NCBI GenBank assembly: GCA_035573895.1
Contig: DATLZR010000009.1
Span: 1-64,000 of the forward strand
Direction of reading: 5' to 3'
DNA from: Blastocatellia bacterium
GTDB lineage: Bacteria > Acidobacteriota > Blastocatellia > HR10
DNA length: 64,000 bases
Position numbers and translations under genes: made by a program. Below the pieces are notes generated by a model. The model saw nothing but the letters and a program-made list of their open reading frames with translations, was not told the DNA's origin and ran no database searches. Shown here piece by piece: positions 17,656 through 28,472 of this stretch (positions are counted from its first letter, which is position 1; every line of letters begins with the position of its first letter).

Positions 17656-17705
17656 GGCCATGGATTATGCGGCGTCTGTGACAAAATGCCGGTCAATTCT
17701 CACGG

Positions 17706-17734
17706 TTGACAGAGGGGTTGACAGTCGGTAGTAT
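17706..17734 (+). promoter_or_regulatory. groESL promoter
   Basis: TTGACA at 17706-17711, a 17-base spacer, TAGTAT at 17729-17734. A second TTGACA at 17718-17723 lies within the spacer. Predicted start of transcription is near 17741. Confidence 0.55.
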
Positions 17735-17736
17735 TG

Positions 17737-17752
17737 GCCACTTGTTTGTGGC
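17737..17752. promoter_or_regulatory. inverted repeat at groESL transcription start
   Basis: GCCAC, six bases, GTGGC, immediately downstream of the -10 and covering the predicted start site. It is not a CIRCE element, whose arms (TTAGCACTC and its complement) are absent. It could be an operator or simply a 5' hairpin. Confidence 0.35.
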
Positions 17753-17777
17753 ACTGATTCGGGCATGAGGAGGAGAG

Positions 17778-18080
17778 ATGGGAGGACGATTACGACCGCT
17801 TCATGATCGCATTATCGTCAAGCCCCTCGAAGCTCCCGAGGAGATTCGGGGCGGGATCATTATTCCCGACACGGCCAAAGAGAGGCCCCAGGAAGGTGAA
17901 GTCATTGCCGTTGGACCCGGGCGTCTGCTGGACGATGGCCGTCGGGTGCCGGTGGAGGTGAAGGTTGGCGATTGCGTGCTGTTCGAGAAGTACGCGGGAA
18001 CGGAGGTTGAACTCGACGACGAGAAATACCTCATCATGCGGGAAGGCGACGTTCTGGGGATTATTTCCAGGAAAAAGTGA
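17778..18080 (+). CDS. groES: co-chaperonin GroES
   Basis: Heptameric lid of the GroEL folding chamber. The 100-residue protein shows [13 protein letters not shown] at the start, the mobile loop region [22 protein letters not shown] with its conserved GGI-x-IP, and [29 protein letters not shown] near the end. A strong GAGGAGGAG ribosome-binding site precedes ATG 17778. groEL follows after 18 bases, forming the classical groESL operon from the promoter at 17706. The strong Shine-Dalgarno site contrasts with several near-leaderless genes in this window. Confidence 0.98.
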   Translation: MGGRLRPLHDRIIVKPLEAPEEIRGGIIIPDTAKERPQEGEVIAVGPGRLLDDGRRVPVEVKVGDCVLFEKYAGTEVELDDEKYLIMREGDVLGIISRKK

Positions 18081-21625
<3,545 letters not shown>

Positions 21626-21707
21626 TACTAGGCCTCTCGTACCGGAGCCAACGCGTCCCCTTGTAGAGTCAGTAACGATCCGCTGAATCCCGCCAGGGCG
21701 AGGAGCA

Positions 21708-23501
21708 TCAGTCATCGCCCTCCGGAATCACCGAGATCCCCAGTTCCGCGAGTTGACGATCTGAAACTTCGCTTGGCGACTCCAGCATGAGGTCGTATGC
21801 GGATGCTGTCTTGGGAAAAGCGATGACCTCGCGGATCGTTTGCTCTCCGGCCAACAGCATCACCAGCCGATCAAACCCGAGGGCGATCCCACCATGCGGC
21901 GGGGCTCCGTATTCAAAGGCATCGAGGAGAAAGCCGAATTTCTGCCGGGCTTCTTCCTCGCTGAGGCCGATCGCTTTGAAAACCGCGCGTTGAATATCCT
22001 GACGATGAATTCGGATTGAACCGCTTCCCAGTTCCACTCCGTTGAGCACGAGATCATAGGCTCGTGCGCGGACTGCGCCGGGATCGGTCTCCAACTTGTC
22101 CAGGTCCTCTTCGCGGGGTGAGGTAAAGGGATGATGAACCGGGTCCCACCGCTGCTCTTCCTGATTCCATTGGAGAAGAGGGAAATCGGTCACCCAGAGG
22201 AAGCAGAACCGCGAGCCATCGAGCCATTTTTCCTGGCGGGCGATTTCCAGCCGGAGCGCACCCAGGGCCGCATTCGTTTGCTCCCGGGGTCCACCCACGA
22301 TGAGGACGGCATCACCCGACATGACCCGACAGCACGCCACCAGTGCCTCAATCGGTGATCGCCCGATGGCCTTCAGAAGCGACGAGGTCAGTTCCCCATC
22401 AGCCAGCTTGATCCAGGCAAGGCCACTGAGCCCCTGTCGGCGAATGAACTCGGTGAACTCGTCCAAATGTTTCCGCGAATACTTGGCACCGCCCCTAACG
22501 GCAATCGCTTTAATGGCCCCGCCCTGATCGAGGATCTGCCGGAACGGGGCAAAATCGAGCGCGCGAAACTGCTCGCTCAGATCAATCATTTCCATGCCGA
22601 AGCGGATGTCAGGCTTATCCGTCCCGTACCGCTCCATCGCATCGGCATAGGTGATACGCGGAAAGGGCAAGGAGACCTCTCGCCCCACCAGCGCCGAAAG
22701 TTCCTGCATCATCGGCTCAATGATTCCGAAGAGGAGGTCCTCGGTCGGAAACGACATTTCAATGTCAATCTGCGTGAATTCCGGCTGGCGGTCGGCGCGA
22801 AGGTCCTCATCGCGAAAGCAGCGAACGATTTGAAAGTAGCGATCAAACCCGGCGACCATCAGTAACTGTTTGAACAGTTGGGGCGATTGCGGAAGGGCGT
22901 AAAATTTGCCGCGATGCAGCCGACTGGGAACAATGAAGTCGCGCGCTCCTTCAGGCGTTGACTTCACCAGCATGGGAGTTTCGATTTCCAGAAATCCCTG
23001 CCGGTCGAGATAGCGACGGACAACCAGTGCCGCCTTATGGCGCAGGATGAGATTTCGCTGAAGTCGCGTTCGGCGCAGATCGAGATAGCGATACCGCAGA
23101 CGCAAATCTTCGGCCACCTGAACCCGACCGCCATCATCCAGTGGGATGGGCGGCGTTTTCGCCGGATTCAGCACGATGACCTCTTCGGCGAGGACCTCGA
23201 TCTCCCCCGTTTCAATCGCTGAGTTCACCGTCTCAGGCGAGCGCATAACCACCATTCCCTTGATGGCCACAACGTATTCATTGCGAAGCTGCTTGGCCTG
23301 ACGATGGGCGGTTTCGTTCCGCTGCTGGTCGAACACGATCTGGGTGATGCCGTAACGGTCTCGAAGATCGAGAAAGGTCAATGGACCAAGATCGCGCCGC
23401 CGATGCACCCAGCCCATGAGCACGACCCGCTGTCCGGCATGAGCCGGACGGAGTTCCCCACAGGTATGAGTGCGCACGAGCGTCTGATCAGAACGCGTCA
23501 T
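21708..23501 (-). CDS. aspS: aspartyl-tRNA synthetase
   Basis: Class II synthetase of the long bacterial type (597 residues), with an N-terminal OB-fold anticodon domain, the catalytic core and the inserted GAD domain. Motif 2 is FRDEDLRADRQPEFTQIDIEMSF (key residues FRDED and QPEFTQ), and motif 3 is the GIALGFDRLVMLLAG segment. In the anticodon domain GWVHRRRD carries His33; a His at this position is reported in non-discriminating AspRS enzymes that also charge tRNA-Asn, while the discriminating E. coli enzyme differs. This is suggestive only. It overlaps hisS by 4 bases, a common linkage. GatCAB is not in the window. Confidence 0.97.
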   Translation of the reverse strand: MTRSDQTLVRTHTCGELRPAHAGQRVVLMGWVHRRRDLGPLTFLDLRDRYGITQIVFDQQRNETAHRQAKQLRNEYVVAIKGMVVMRSPETVNSAIETGEIEVLAEEVIVLNPAKTPPIPLDDGGRVQVAEDLRLRYRYLDLRRTRLQRNLILRHKAALVVRRYLDRQGFLEIETPMLVKSTPEGARDFIVPSRLHRGKFYALPQSPQLFKQLLMVAGFDRYFQIVRCFRDEDLRADRQPEFTQIDIEMSFPTEDLLFGIIEPMMQELSALVGREVSLPFPRITYADAMERYGTDKPDIRFGMEMIDLSEQFRALDFAPFRQILDQGGAIKAIAVRGGAKYSRKHLDEFTEFIRRQGLSGLAWIKLADGELTSSLLKAIGRSPIEALVACCRVMSGDAVLIVGGPREQTNAALGALRLEIARQEKWLDGSRFCFLWVTDFPLLQWNQEEQRWDPVHHPFTSPREEDLDKLETDPGAVRARAYDLVLNGVELGSGSIRIHRQDIQRAVFKAIGLSEEEARQKFGFLLDAFEYGAPPHGGIALGFDRLVMLLAGEQTIREVIAFPKTASAYDLMLESPSEVSDRQLAELGISVIPEGDD

Positions 23502-24790
23502 CCTGAGACTCCTGTCCTCTCCTTGACCTCAGCCGACTTGATGGCTTGCACCCGTGCAAGAAGGTCTTGTTCCCTGACTCTCTCCTGCATTCCCGTCACC
23601 ATGTCACGCAGCGTGAAGAAGCCTCCAGCGAGTTCATCCTCACCGATGAGAAGGGTGAATCGAGCCTTGACCCGGTTGGCCTGCGACATGAGCCTCTTGA
23701 GCTTCTTCTCCTCATAGTCGTAGACGACGATGATTCCGCTTCGACGCAGGCGACGGGCCAGCGCGAACATGACCGTGCGAGCTTCTTCGCCGAGCGCCGC
23801 GATGTAGAGATCCGGCCGCTGATCGTCGGCGGTATCTGTTTCCTCAGGTAGCGCCAGGAGCACTCGCTCGATCCCACAGGCGAAGCCAAACCCCTTCGCC
23901 GGTGGCCCTCCGAGCATTTCCGACAAGCCATCATACCGTCCGCCCCCGGCAATGGCATTTTGTGCTCCCAAATGTCCACTGGTGACCTCAAAGGCAGTTC
24001 GCGTGTAGTAATCGAGGCCCCGTACAAGCCGACGGGCAATATGGTACTCGATATGTCGCGCATCGAGATGGCGCCGCAGGGTGGTGAAATGCCGACTGCA
24101 CTCTTCGCACAGATCATCGAGCATGGCCGGGAGGCCCTCGATCACCTCCTGATCGCTCTCGACCTTGCAATCGAGCACCCGGAGGGGATTTGTCTCATAC
24201 CGCCGCTGGCAGTTCGCACACATCCGGGAAACAACAGTCGCCAGCGCGGCTTTTAGTTTCGCCACATAGACTGGCCGACACACGCGGCAGCCGACCGAAT
24301 TCAAAGCGAGCTGCCTCTCTCTGATGCCGAGGGCCGCGAAGTATTCGTCCAGCATTTCGATCACATCGGCGTCAATGGCGGGATCGTCGCTCGACCCGAT
24401 GACTTCTGCACCCAGTTGATGGAACTGACGGAATCGTCCCTTCTGCGGCCGCTCGTAACGGAAATGTGGGCCGATGTAGAACAGTTTGACGGGATTGGCC
24501 TGGAGCCACATTCGGTGTTCGATATACGCACGGACGACGGAGGCCGTTGATTCGGGTCGAAGGCTGATACTGTCGCCGCTTCGGTCAGTGAAGGTGTACA
24601 TCTCTTTGGCCACAATATCCGTCTCCTCACCAACGCTGCGAGCAAACAATTCCGTGCGCTCGAAGATCGGTGTGCGGATCTCCTGAAATCCGTACCGACG
24701 AAAAATCTCACGAGCAGTTTCCTCGACCCGCCGCCAGCGGGGAATCTCTTCCGGCAGAATGTCGAACGTTCCTCGAACGGTTTGAATCAC
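23498..24790 (-). CDS. hisS: histidyl-tRNA synthetase
   Basis: Class II synthetase charging tRNA-His. It shows the N-terminal VRGTFDILPEE, motif 2 FRYERPQKGRFRQFHQLGAE split around the Arg pair, the His-specific LVRGLDYYTRTAFEV block, GGGRYDGLSEMLGG, and motif 3 GFACGIERVLLAL. A CxxC-type insertion (CRVC...CANC) is present near residues 170-200. GTG 24790 is chosen because it forms a GTGA overlap with the carbonic anhydrase stop and starts just before QTVRGTFD; the ATG at 24838 would overlap the upstream gene by 52 bases. The 430 residues are typical. Confidence 0.97.
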   Translation of the reverse strand: MIQTVRGTFDILPEEIPRWRRVEETAREIFRRYGFQEIRTPIFERTELFARSVGEETDIVAKEMYTFTDRSGDSISLRPESTASVVRAYIEHRMWLQANPVKLFYIGPHFRYERPQKGRFRQFHQLGAEVIGSSDDPAIDADVIEMLDEYFAALGIRERQLALNSVGCRVCRPVYVAKLKAALATVVSRMCANCQRRYETNPLRVLDCKVESDQEVIEGLPAMLDDLCEECSRHFTTLRRHLDARHIEYHIARRLVRGLDYYTRTAFEVTSGHLGAQNAIAGGGRYDGLSEMLGGPPAKGFGFACGIERVLLALPEETDTADDQRPDLYIAALGEEARTVMFALARRLRRSGIIVVYDYEEKKLKRLMSQANRVKARFTLLIGEDELAGGFFTLRDMVTGMQERVREQDLLARVQAIKSAEVKERTGVSG

Positions 24791-25302
24791 AACCCCTGTC
24801 CCCGATAGAAATCCTTCAGCTCCACGTAATTGCGCCACCCCTCTTCAATTCGACGAATCTCATCGGGGGTGACTTCACGCAGAATGCGGGCGGGAACCCC
24901 TACGACAACCGAGCGCGGAGGGATGACCTGCCCCTCCCGAACAACCGCTCCCGCGGCCACCAGGCAATAGTCGCCAATGACCGCGTCGCTCAGAATTATC
25001 GCTCCCATCCCGATCAGGCAGTGATCGCCAATCGTGCAGCCATGAATGATGGCTCGATGTCCGATCGTTACGTAATCTCCGATGCGGGCAGGCGATGTCT
25101 CTCGATCCACGTGAACGACCGAGCCGTCCTGAATATTTGTGTACCGTCCCACGCGAATATAGTTGACATCGCCACGAACGACAGCCTGAAACCACACCGA
25201 AGAGTGTTCGCCGATCTCCACATCGCCAATGACGGAGGCGTTCTTCGCAATAAAGACGCTATCGGCGATGACCGGGAATTTTCCGTCAAATTCCTGAATC
25301 AT
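24787..25302 (-). CDS. gamma-class carbonic anhydrase-like protein
   Basis: Left-handed beta-helix trimeric protein of the gamma-carbonic anhydrase/PaaY/YrdA family. Hexapeptide repeats run through residues 10-130 (VIGDVEIGE, ARIGDYVTIGHRAIIHG, CTIGDHCLIGMGAII). The metal ligands appear as H in SVVHVD and the two His of GHRAIIHGC. Family members hydrate CO2 or act as thioesterases, and many have unproven activity. ATG 25302 has AGAGG about 10 bases upstream; the TTG at 25311 adds three residues. First gene of the operon leading into hisS, aspS and mutL. Confidence 0.9.
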   Translation of the reverse strand: MIQEFDGKFPVIADSVFIAKNASVIGDVEIGEHSSVWFQAVVRGDVNYIRVGRYTNIQDGSVVHVDRETSPARIGDYVTIGHRAIIHGCTIGDHCLIGMGAIILSDAVIGDYCLVAAGAVVREGQVIPPRSVVVGVPARILREVTPDEIRRIEEGWRNYVELKDFYRGQGL

Positions 25303-25635
25303 CCCACACAATACCTCTAGCGCGCTCGCGTCCTCAGGCGCAAGAGGCTAAAGCTACCATACCATCTGAGAGGCTGGCAAGAAGTCGTCGCGATGCGATG
25401 TTACCAGATCATCGCCAAGCGGGACCTCTCACTCCCGACTTCTCGATGACGCCAGAAACCTGCGATCGAGACATTTGACCATTGGGGGGGAGGCACCTGA
25501 AATTGCCGCCCTGGTGCGCAGGCCGGCAGTCTCATTAGCTCATTCTAATGGCCATCTGCAGCAACTCTAATCTGATGCGGTGTAAACTTCTCGTCGTGAA
25601 GACCCATGATCTCAAGCCAAAAGAAGGAGGAGGAA
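25303..25635. other. intergenic, candidate VWFA promoter
   Basis: 333 bases with no gene. TTGACC (25475-25480), a 17-base spacer and TGAAAT (25498-25503) form a plausible promoter for the VWFA gene, which would have a leader of about 125 nt. Nothing else is recognised. Confidence 0.35.
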
Positions 25636-26769
25636 ATGAAATCGGGACCCACCGGCGTTGTCGTACTCCTCACCTTCTCGCTCTTGTGGCCGCCAATCTC
25701 CCGGTCACAAGATCGCCCGTCGCAGCGCACGACGGAGCAACGGGGTGACGTCATTGAGCTGACGGGAACGCTCATCAACGTTCCCGTCGTCGTCCGCGAC
25801 AGCAACAACCGGTACATTGCCAACTTGAAGAAAGAGCACTTCCGCCTTTTTGAAGACGGCATCGAGCAGGAAATCGCCTTCTTCTCCAACACGGAAGAAC
25901 CGTTCAATGTGGCCCTCCTTCTGGACACGAGCGGGAGCACCCGCGAGGAACTGCCGCGAATTCAGGATGCTGCCATCACTTTTGTCGAGCAGCTCCACGA
26001 CTATGATCGGGTGATGGTGATTTCCTTTGACGATGACATTGACCTGCAATGCGAGCTGACATCGGACCGGCGGGAGATCGTTCGCGCTATTCGGCGAGTT
26101 CGGTCGGGCGGATCCACCCGTCTCTATGATGCGGTCGCTTACACAGTTGAGCAACATCTAAACCACCTCTCAGGACGAAAGGCCATCGTACTCTTCACCG
26201 ACGGGGTGGACACGGCCAGTCAAAATGCCACTTTTGACGGTACGATCCGGGACCTGGAAGAATCAAATGTTCTCGTCTACTCGATACGCTACAACACCCT
26301 GGAGGCGGTCGCCCGACGAATGGGAGGCTCAGGCGGGGTCATCATCGGACGGATCCCGGTACCTCTTCCCTTCCCCCGTGCGCCACAACGGACGCGCTGG
26401 CCGATTCCCTGGCCTAATACTGGTCCCTTCCCCGTGCCGGGACGTTGGCCATCGCCCACGCCATCGCCCCGACGAGGGCCAGGGTCTCCGACCAACGGAC
26501 GATTGGAGGAGATGTACCGACGGGGTGAAGCCTACCTCTCTGAGTTAGCCGACCGAACCGGCGGAGCTTTATATGCTGCCGACACCCTTTACGATCTGCC
26601 GGGTGTTTTTGAGCAGATCGCGGACGAACTGCGCCACCAGTATATGCTCGGATACTATCCCTCCAACACTGCACGCGATGGGAGCTACCGGCGCATTCGG
26701 GTTACGGTTCGCCATCCCGATGCCCACGTTCGGGCGCGACCCGGCTATCGGGCTCCGAGCAAACAATAA
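25636..26769 (+). CDS. secreted acidobacterial-type VWFA domain protein
   Basis: Exported protein with a von Willebrand factor A fold, matching the family known as VWFA-related acidobacterial domain (TIGR03436). A signal peptide of about 24 residues ends near SRSQ. A short strand-rich region (VIELTGTLINVPVVVRD...RLFEDGIEQEI) precedes the VWA domain from about residue 91. The MIDAS motif is DTSGS at 97-101 with the later TDGVD near 188. Residues 240-286 are a Pro/Arg-rich insertion. The C-terminal block YMLGYYPSN...YRRIRVTVRHPDAHVRARPGYRAP is typical of the family. ATG 25636 follows AAGGAGGAGG. The last 94 bases of coding sequence before the final codons recur at 27712-27805. Function is unknown. 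Confidence 0.9.
   Translation: MKSGPTGVVVLLTFSLLWPPISRSQDRPSQRTTEQRGDVIELTGTLINVPVVVRDSNNRYIANLKKEHFRLFEDGIEQEIAFFSNTEEPFNVALLLDTSGSTREELPRIQDAAITFVEQLHDYDRVMVISFDDDIDLQCELTSDRREIVRAIRRVRSGGSTRLYDAVAYTVEQHLNHLSGRKAIVLFTDGVDTASQNATFDGTIRDLEESNVLVYSIRYNTLEAVARRMGGSGGVIIGRIPVPLPFPRAPQRTRWPIPWPNTGPFPVPGRWPSPTPSPRRGPGSPTNGRLEEMYRRGEAYLSELADRTGGALYAADTLYDLPGVFEQIADELRHQYMLGYYPSNTARDGSYRRIRVTVRHPDAHVRARPGYRAPSKQ
26664..26757. repeat. 94-bp direct repeat, left copy
   Basis: Matches 27712-27805 at 93 of 94 positions by direct reading; the single difference is G at 26691 versus C at 27739. Here it encodes the C-terminal 31 residues of the VWFA protein up to GYRAP. The difference changes CGG to CGC, both Arg. 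Confidence 0.97.
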
Positions 26770-26880
26770 GATCCTTGATTACTGCGCTACGGGAGGTCAA
26801 ACCGAAATGAAGCCCTAGACGCCAGTTCCTTCAAAAGCTATCATTTGCGCGGATCACGAGAGAATTTTGCGGGAGAATTC

Positions 26881-27165
26881 ATGAGACAAATTCAACAGGC
26901 AAAGAGGTTATCGAAACACGCGTTCCTCAAGAGGATGACGAAGGGGTCCCTACCAACCGATCATGCCCTGCAGGAACTGACCGAACGCCTCCACTATTAT
27001 GAGAAGAGGTACAATATGCGATCTGAGGTCTTCTATAAGCTCATCGTAGGAACCCCCGCAGAAGATCACCCTGACTTCCTCTCCTGGGCGATGTGCTACC
27101 GCAGTTATTTCCGACTTCTTAAGACAAAGTTTTCCCTCGAAGAGGTGCTGGCCGGTGCCTTCTGA
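26881..27165 (+). CDS. putative antitoxin of a TA pair
   Basis: A 94-residue protein of mainly helical composition, basic at the N-terminus (RQIQQAKRLSKHAFLKR) and with a C-terminal half ELTERLHYYEKRYNMRSEVFYKL...DHPDFLSWAMCYRSYF. The pattern of a Tyr-Gly/Asn-Met-x-Ser-x-x-Phe-Tyr segment followed by Asp-Phe-x-x-Trp is, from memory, that of small proteins encoded just upstream of DUF6516 (TumE-like) genes. No helix-turn-helix or ribbon-helix-helix is obvious. ATG 26881 has GGGAGAA upstream; in-frame codons upstream to 26845 lack support. It overlaps the toxin candidate by 11 bases, and both lie in a visibly more AT-rich segment between the 94-bp repeats. Antitoxin function is inferred from pairing. 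Confidence 0.6.
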   Translation: MRQIQQAKRLSKHAFLKRMTKGSLPTDHALQELTERLHYYEKRYNMRSEVFYKLIVGTPAEDHPDFLSWAMCYRSYFRLLKTKFSLEEVLAGAF

Positions 27166-27610
27166 CGCATGGCAACGATGGCTGGTCTATGAGCGATGCT
27201 GGAAGATATACGACCTAATAACGAACACTTTTAGTCTACTTCCGAATTTCCACGTCCATTTCCCAGACCGAGTCGAAATGGCAGTCGTCATGTTTTTGCT
27301 GCATCTGGAGGTCCCCCTTCCCTTCGCCTACAACCTGCGAATCGAAGAGGAATACCATTTTCCCGGCAAGGAGTTAGAGATTCAGACCTATAGCTATGTG
27401 CTTCTCCATAAAAACGAAGCTGTTGTCATTCGCGCGGACCCCTCGCCCCACCATCCTCTTGATTACAGGAAGCGCAAACTCGTAGCTTTCCCTCATCACC
27501 TTCATGATGAAAAGGGACGAATTCGGTCCTTTACGGGTCGAATTGAGGACTTCCTGAAGGAAGTCGAGAAGGTTTTAGCTGAAAGAGCGCAGGGAAGAAT
27601 GAGGCGTTAA
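27155..27610 (+). CDS. putative TumE/DUF6516-like toxin
   Basis: A 151-residue protein. The segment YSYVLLHKNEAVVIRADPSPHHPLDY...KLVAFPHHLHDEKG fits the pattern remembered for DUF6516/TumE-family putative toxins: a strand, Arg-x-Asp, a His-His-Pro step, then Phe-Pro-His-His/Lys-x-His, ending in a helix DFLKEVEKVL. The His-rich core suggests a nuclease-like active site, but that is inference. GTG 27155 lies inside the last codons of the upstream partner with AGAGG about 10 bases upstream. The base composition is AT-richer than its neighbours, suggesting acquisition. Alternatives: a degraded housekeeping gene or an unrelated His-rich protein. Confidence 0.6.
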   Translation: MPSDAWQRWLVYERCWKIYDLITNTFSLLPNFHVHFPDRVEMAVVMFLLHLEVPLPFAYNLRIEEEYHFPGKELEIQTYSYVLLHKNEAVVIRADPSPHHPLDYRKRKLVAFPHHLHDEKGRIRSFTGRIEDFLKEVEKVLAERAQGRMRR

Positions 27611-27711
27611 CTCCGCTAAAAAGGAAAGCCCTCCGAAATTCGGTCAGGTCATGGTGTGGGAACAGTACAATCCCTTTTGAACCGGCCCTCCTCATTTCAA
27701 GAGAAATCGTT

Positions 27712-27805
27712 CAACACTGCACGCGATGGGAGCTACCGCCGCATTCGGGTTACGGTTCGCCATCCCGATGCCCACGTTCGGGCGCGACCCGGCTATCGGG
27801 CTCCG
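27712..27805. repeat. 94-bp direct repeat, right copy
   Basis: Second copy of 26664-26757, 1,048 bases downstream. Read in the VWFA frame it continues to GYRAPVK and a TGA at 27812-27814, a normal-looking alternative VWFA C-terminus. On the minus strand it supplies the last codons and the TAA stop (27752-27750) of rsmD. Excision between copies would keep both genes intact. Confidence 0.97.
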
Positions 27806-28355
27806 GTGAAATGACGTAAAAGCTCAAGACATTCTCTCCCTGAATGACCTGGCGCGTGCGTTCGAGGACGCCGTATAGGGGCTCCAGAGACATCTTCCGA
27901 TGGTGCATAACGATGAGAATGCCACCGGGAGCAAGAACCTCGCCCCCACCGAGGCAGCTCATGACAGGCTCATAGAGGTTTGAGGCGTAGGGCGGATCGA
28001 AAAAGACGATATCGAAGCGATCGCCACGTTCGATAAGCTGCTCGAGGGCAACGAGGGCGTCACCGCAATAGACGTCGTAGCCCTCAATAATGTTCAATGC
28101 GCGCAGATTTTCCCGCAAAACTGCCACGGCCGCGCGAGATCTCTCGACAAAAAGGACGAAGGTAGCTCCTCGGCTCAACGCCTCAATGCCAGCCGAACCC
28201 GTCCCCGCGCAGAGATCGAGAAACCGCGAGCCGGGAAGCCGATCCTGCAGGATATTGAAAAGGGATTCTTTCAGCCGGTCCGGCGTCGGTCGGACGTCGA
28301 GCCCCGGTGGACTCTTTAATCGCCTTCCCTTGTAGCGACCGGCAATGACCCGCAT
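27750..28355 (-). CDS. rsmD: 16S rRNA (guanine966-N2)-methyltransferase
   Basis: Rossmann-fold methyltransferase that modifies G966 of 16S rRNA. Family motifs: MRVIAGRYKGRRL at the start, RPTPDRLKESLFNIL, the SAM motif FLDLCAGTGSAGIEALSRGA, and the catalytic DPPY in FDIVFFDPPYAS. The 201 residues include a tail of about 17 residues (EPDSRVAPERGHRDGEP) encoded by the 94-bp repeat, antisense to VWFA coding sequence; this tail is not expected in the family. GAGGTG precedes ATG 28355. It is convergent with the VWFA/toxin-antitoxin region. Confidence 0.95.
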   Translation of the reverse strand: MRVIAGRYKGRRLKSPPGLDVRPTPDRLKESLFNILQDRLPGSRFLDLCAGTGSAGIEALSRGATFVLFVERSRAAVAVLRENLRALNIIEGYDVYCGDALVALEQLIERGDRFDIVFFDPPYASNLYEPVMSCLGGGEVLAPGGILIVMHHRKMSLEPLYGVLERTRQVIQGENVLSFYVISPEPDSRVAPERGHRDGEP

Positions 28356-28472
28356 CGAGCACCTCGCAAATGCCCACCGAGCGCGGCATTCCCCCGGAGC
28401 TGAGCCATCAAGCCCGTAGGGCCGGAGAAATCGAAAACCCGAATGGTGAAACCTGTCTCCCTCGCATCACAA

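Noticed and set aside
17701-17777. CIRCE element upstream of groES
   Set aside because: Neither TTAGCACTC nor its complement is present; the inverted repeat there is a different sequence.
26664-27805. Insertion sequence or composite transposon explanation for the 94-bp repeats
   Set aside because: No transposase, no terminal inverted repeats, and the repeat is host coding sequence rather than an element end.
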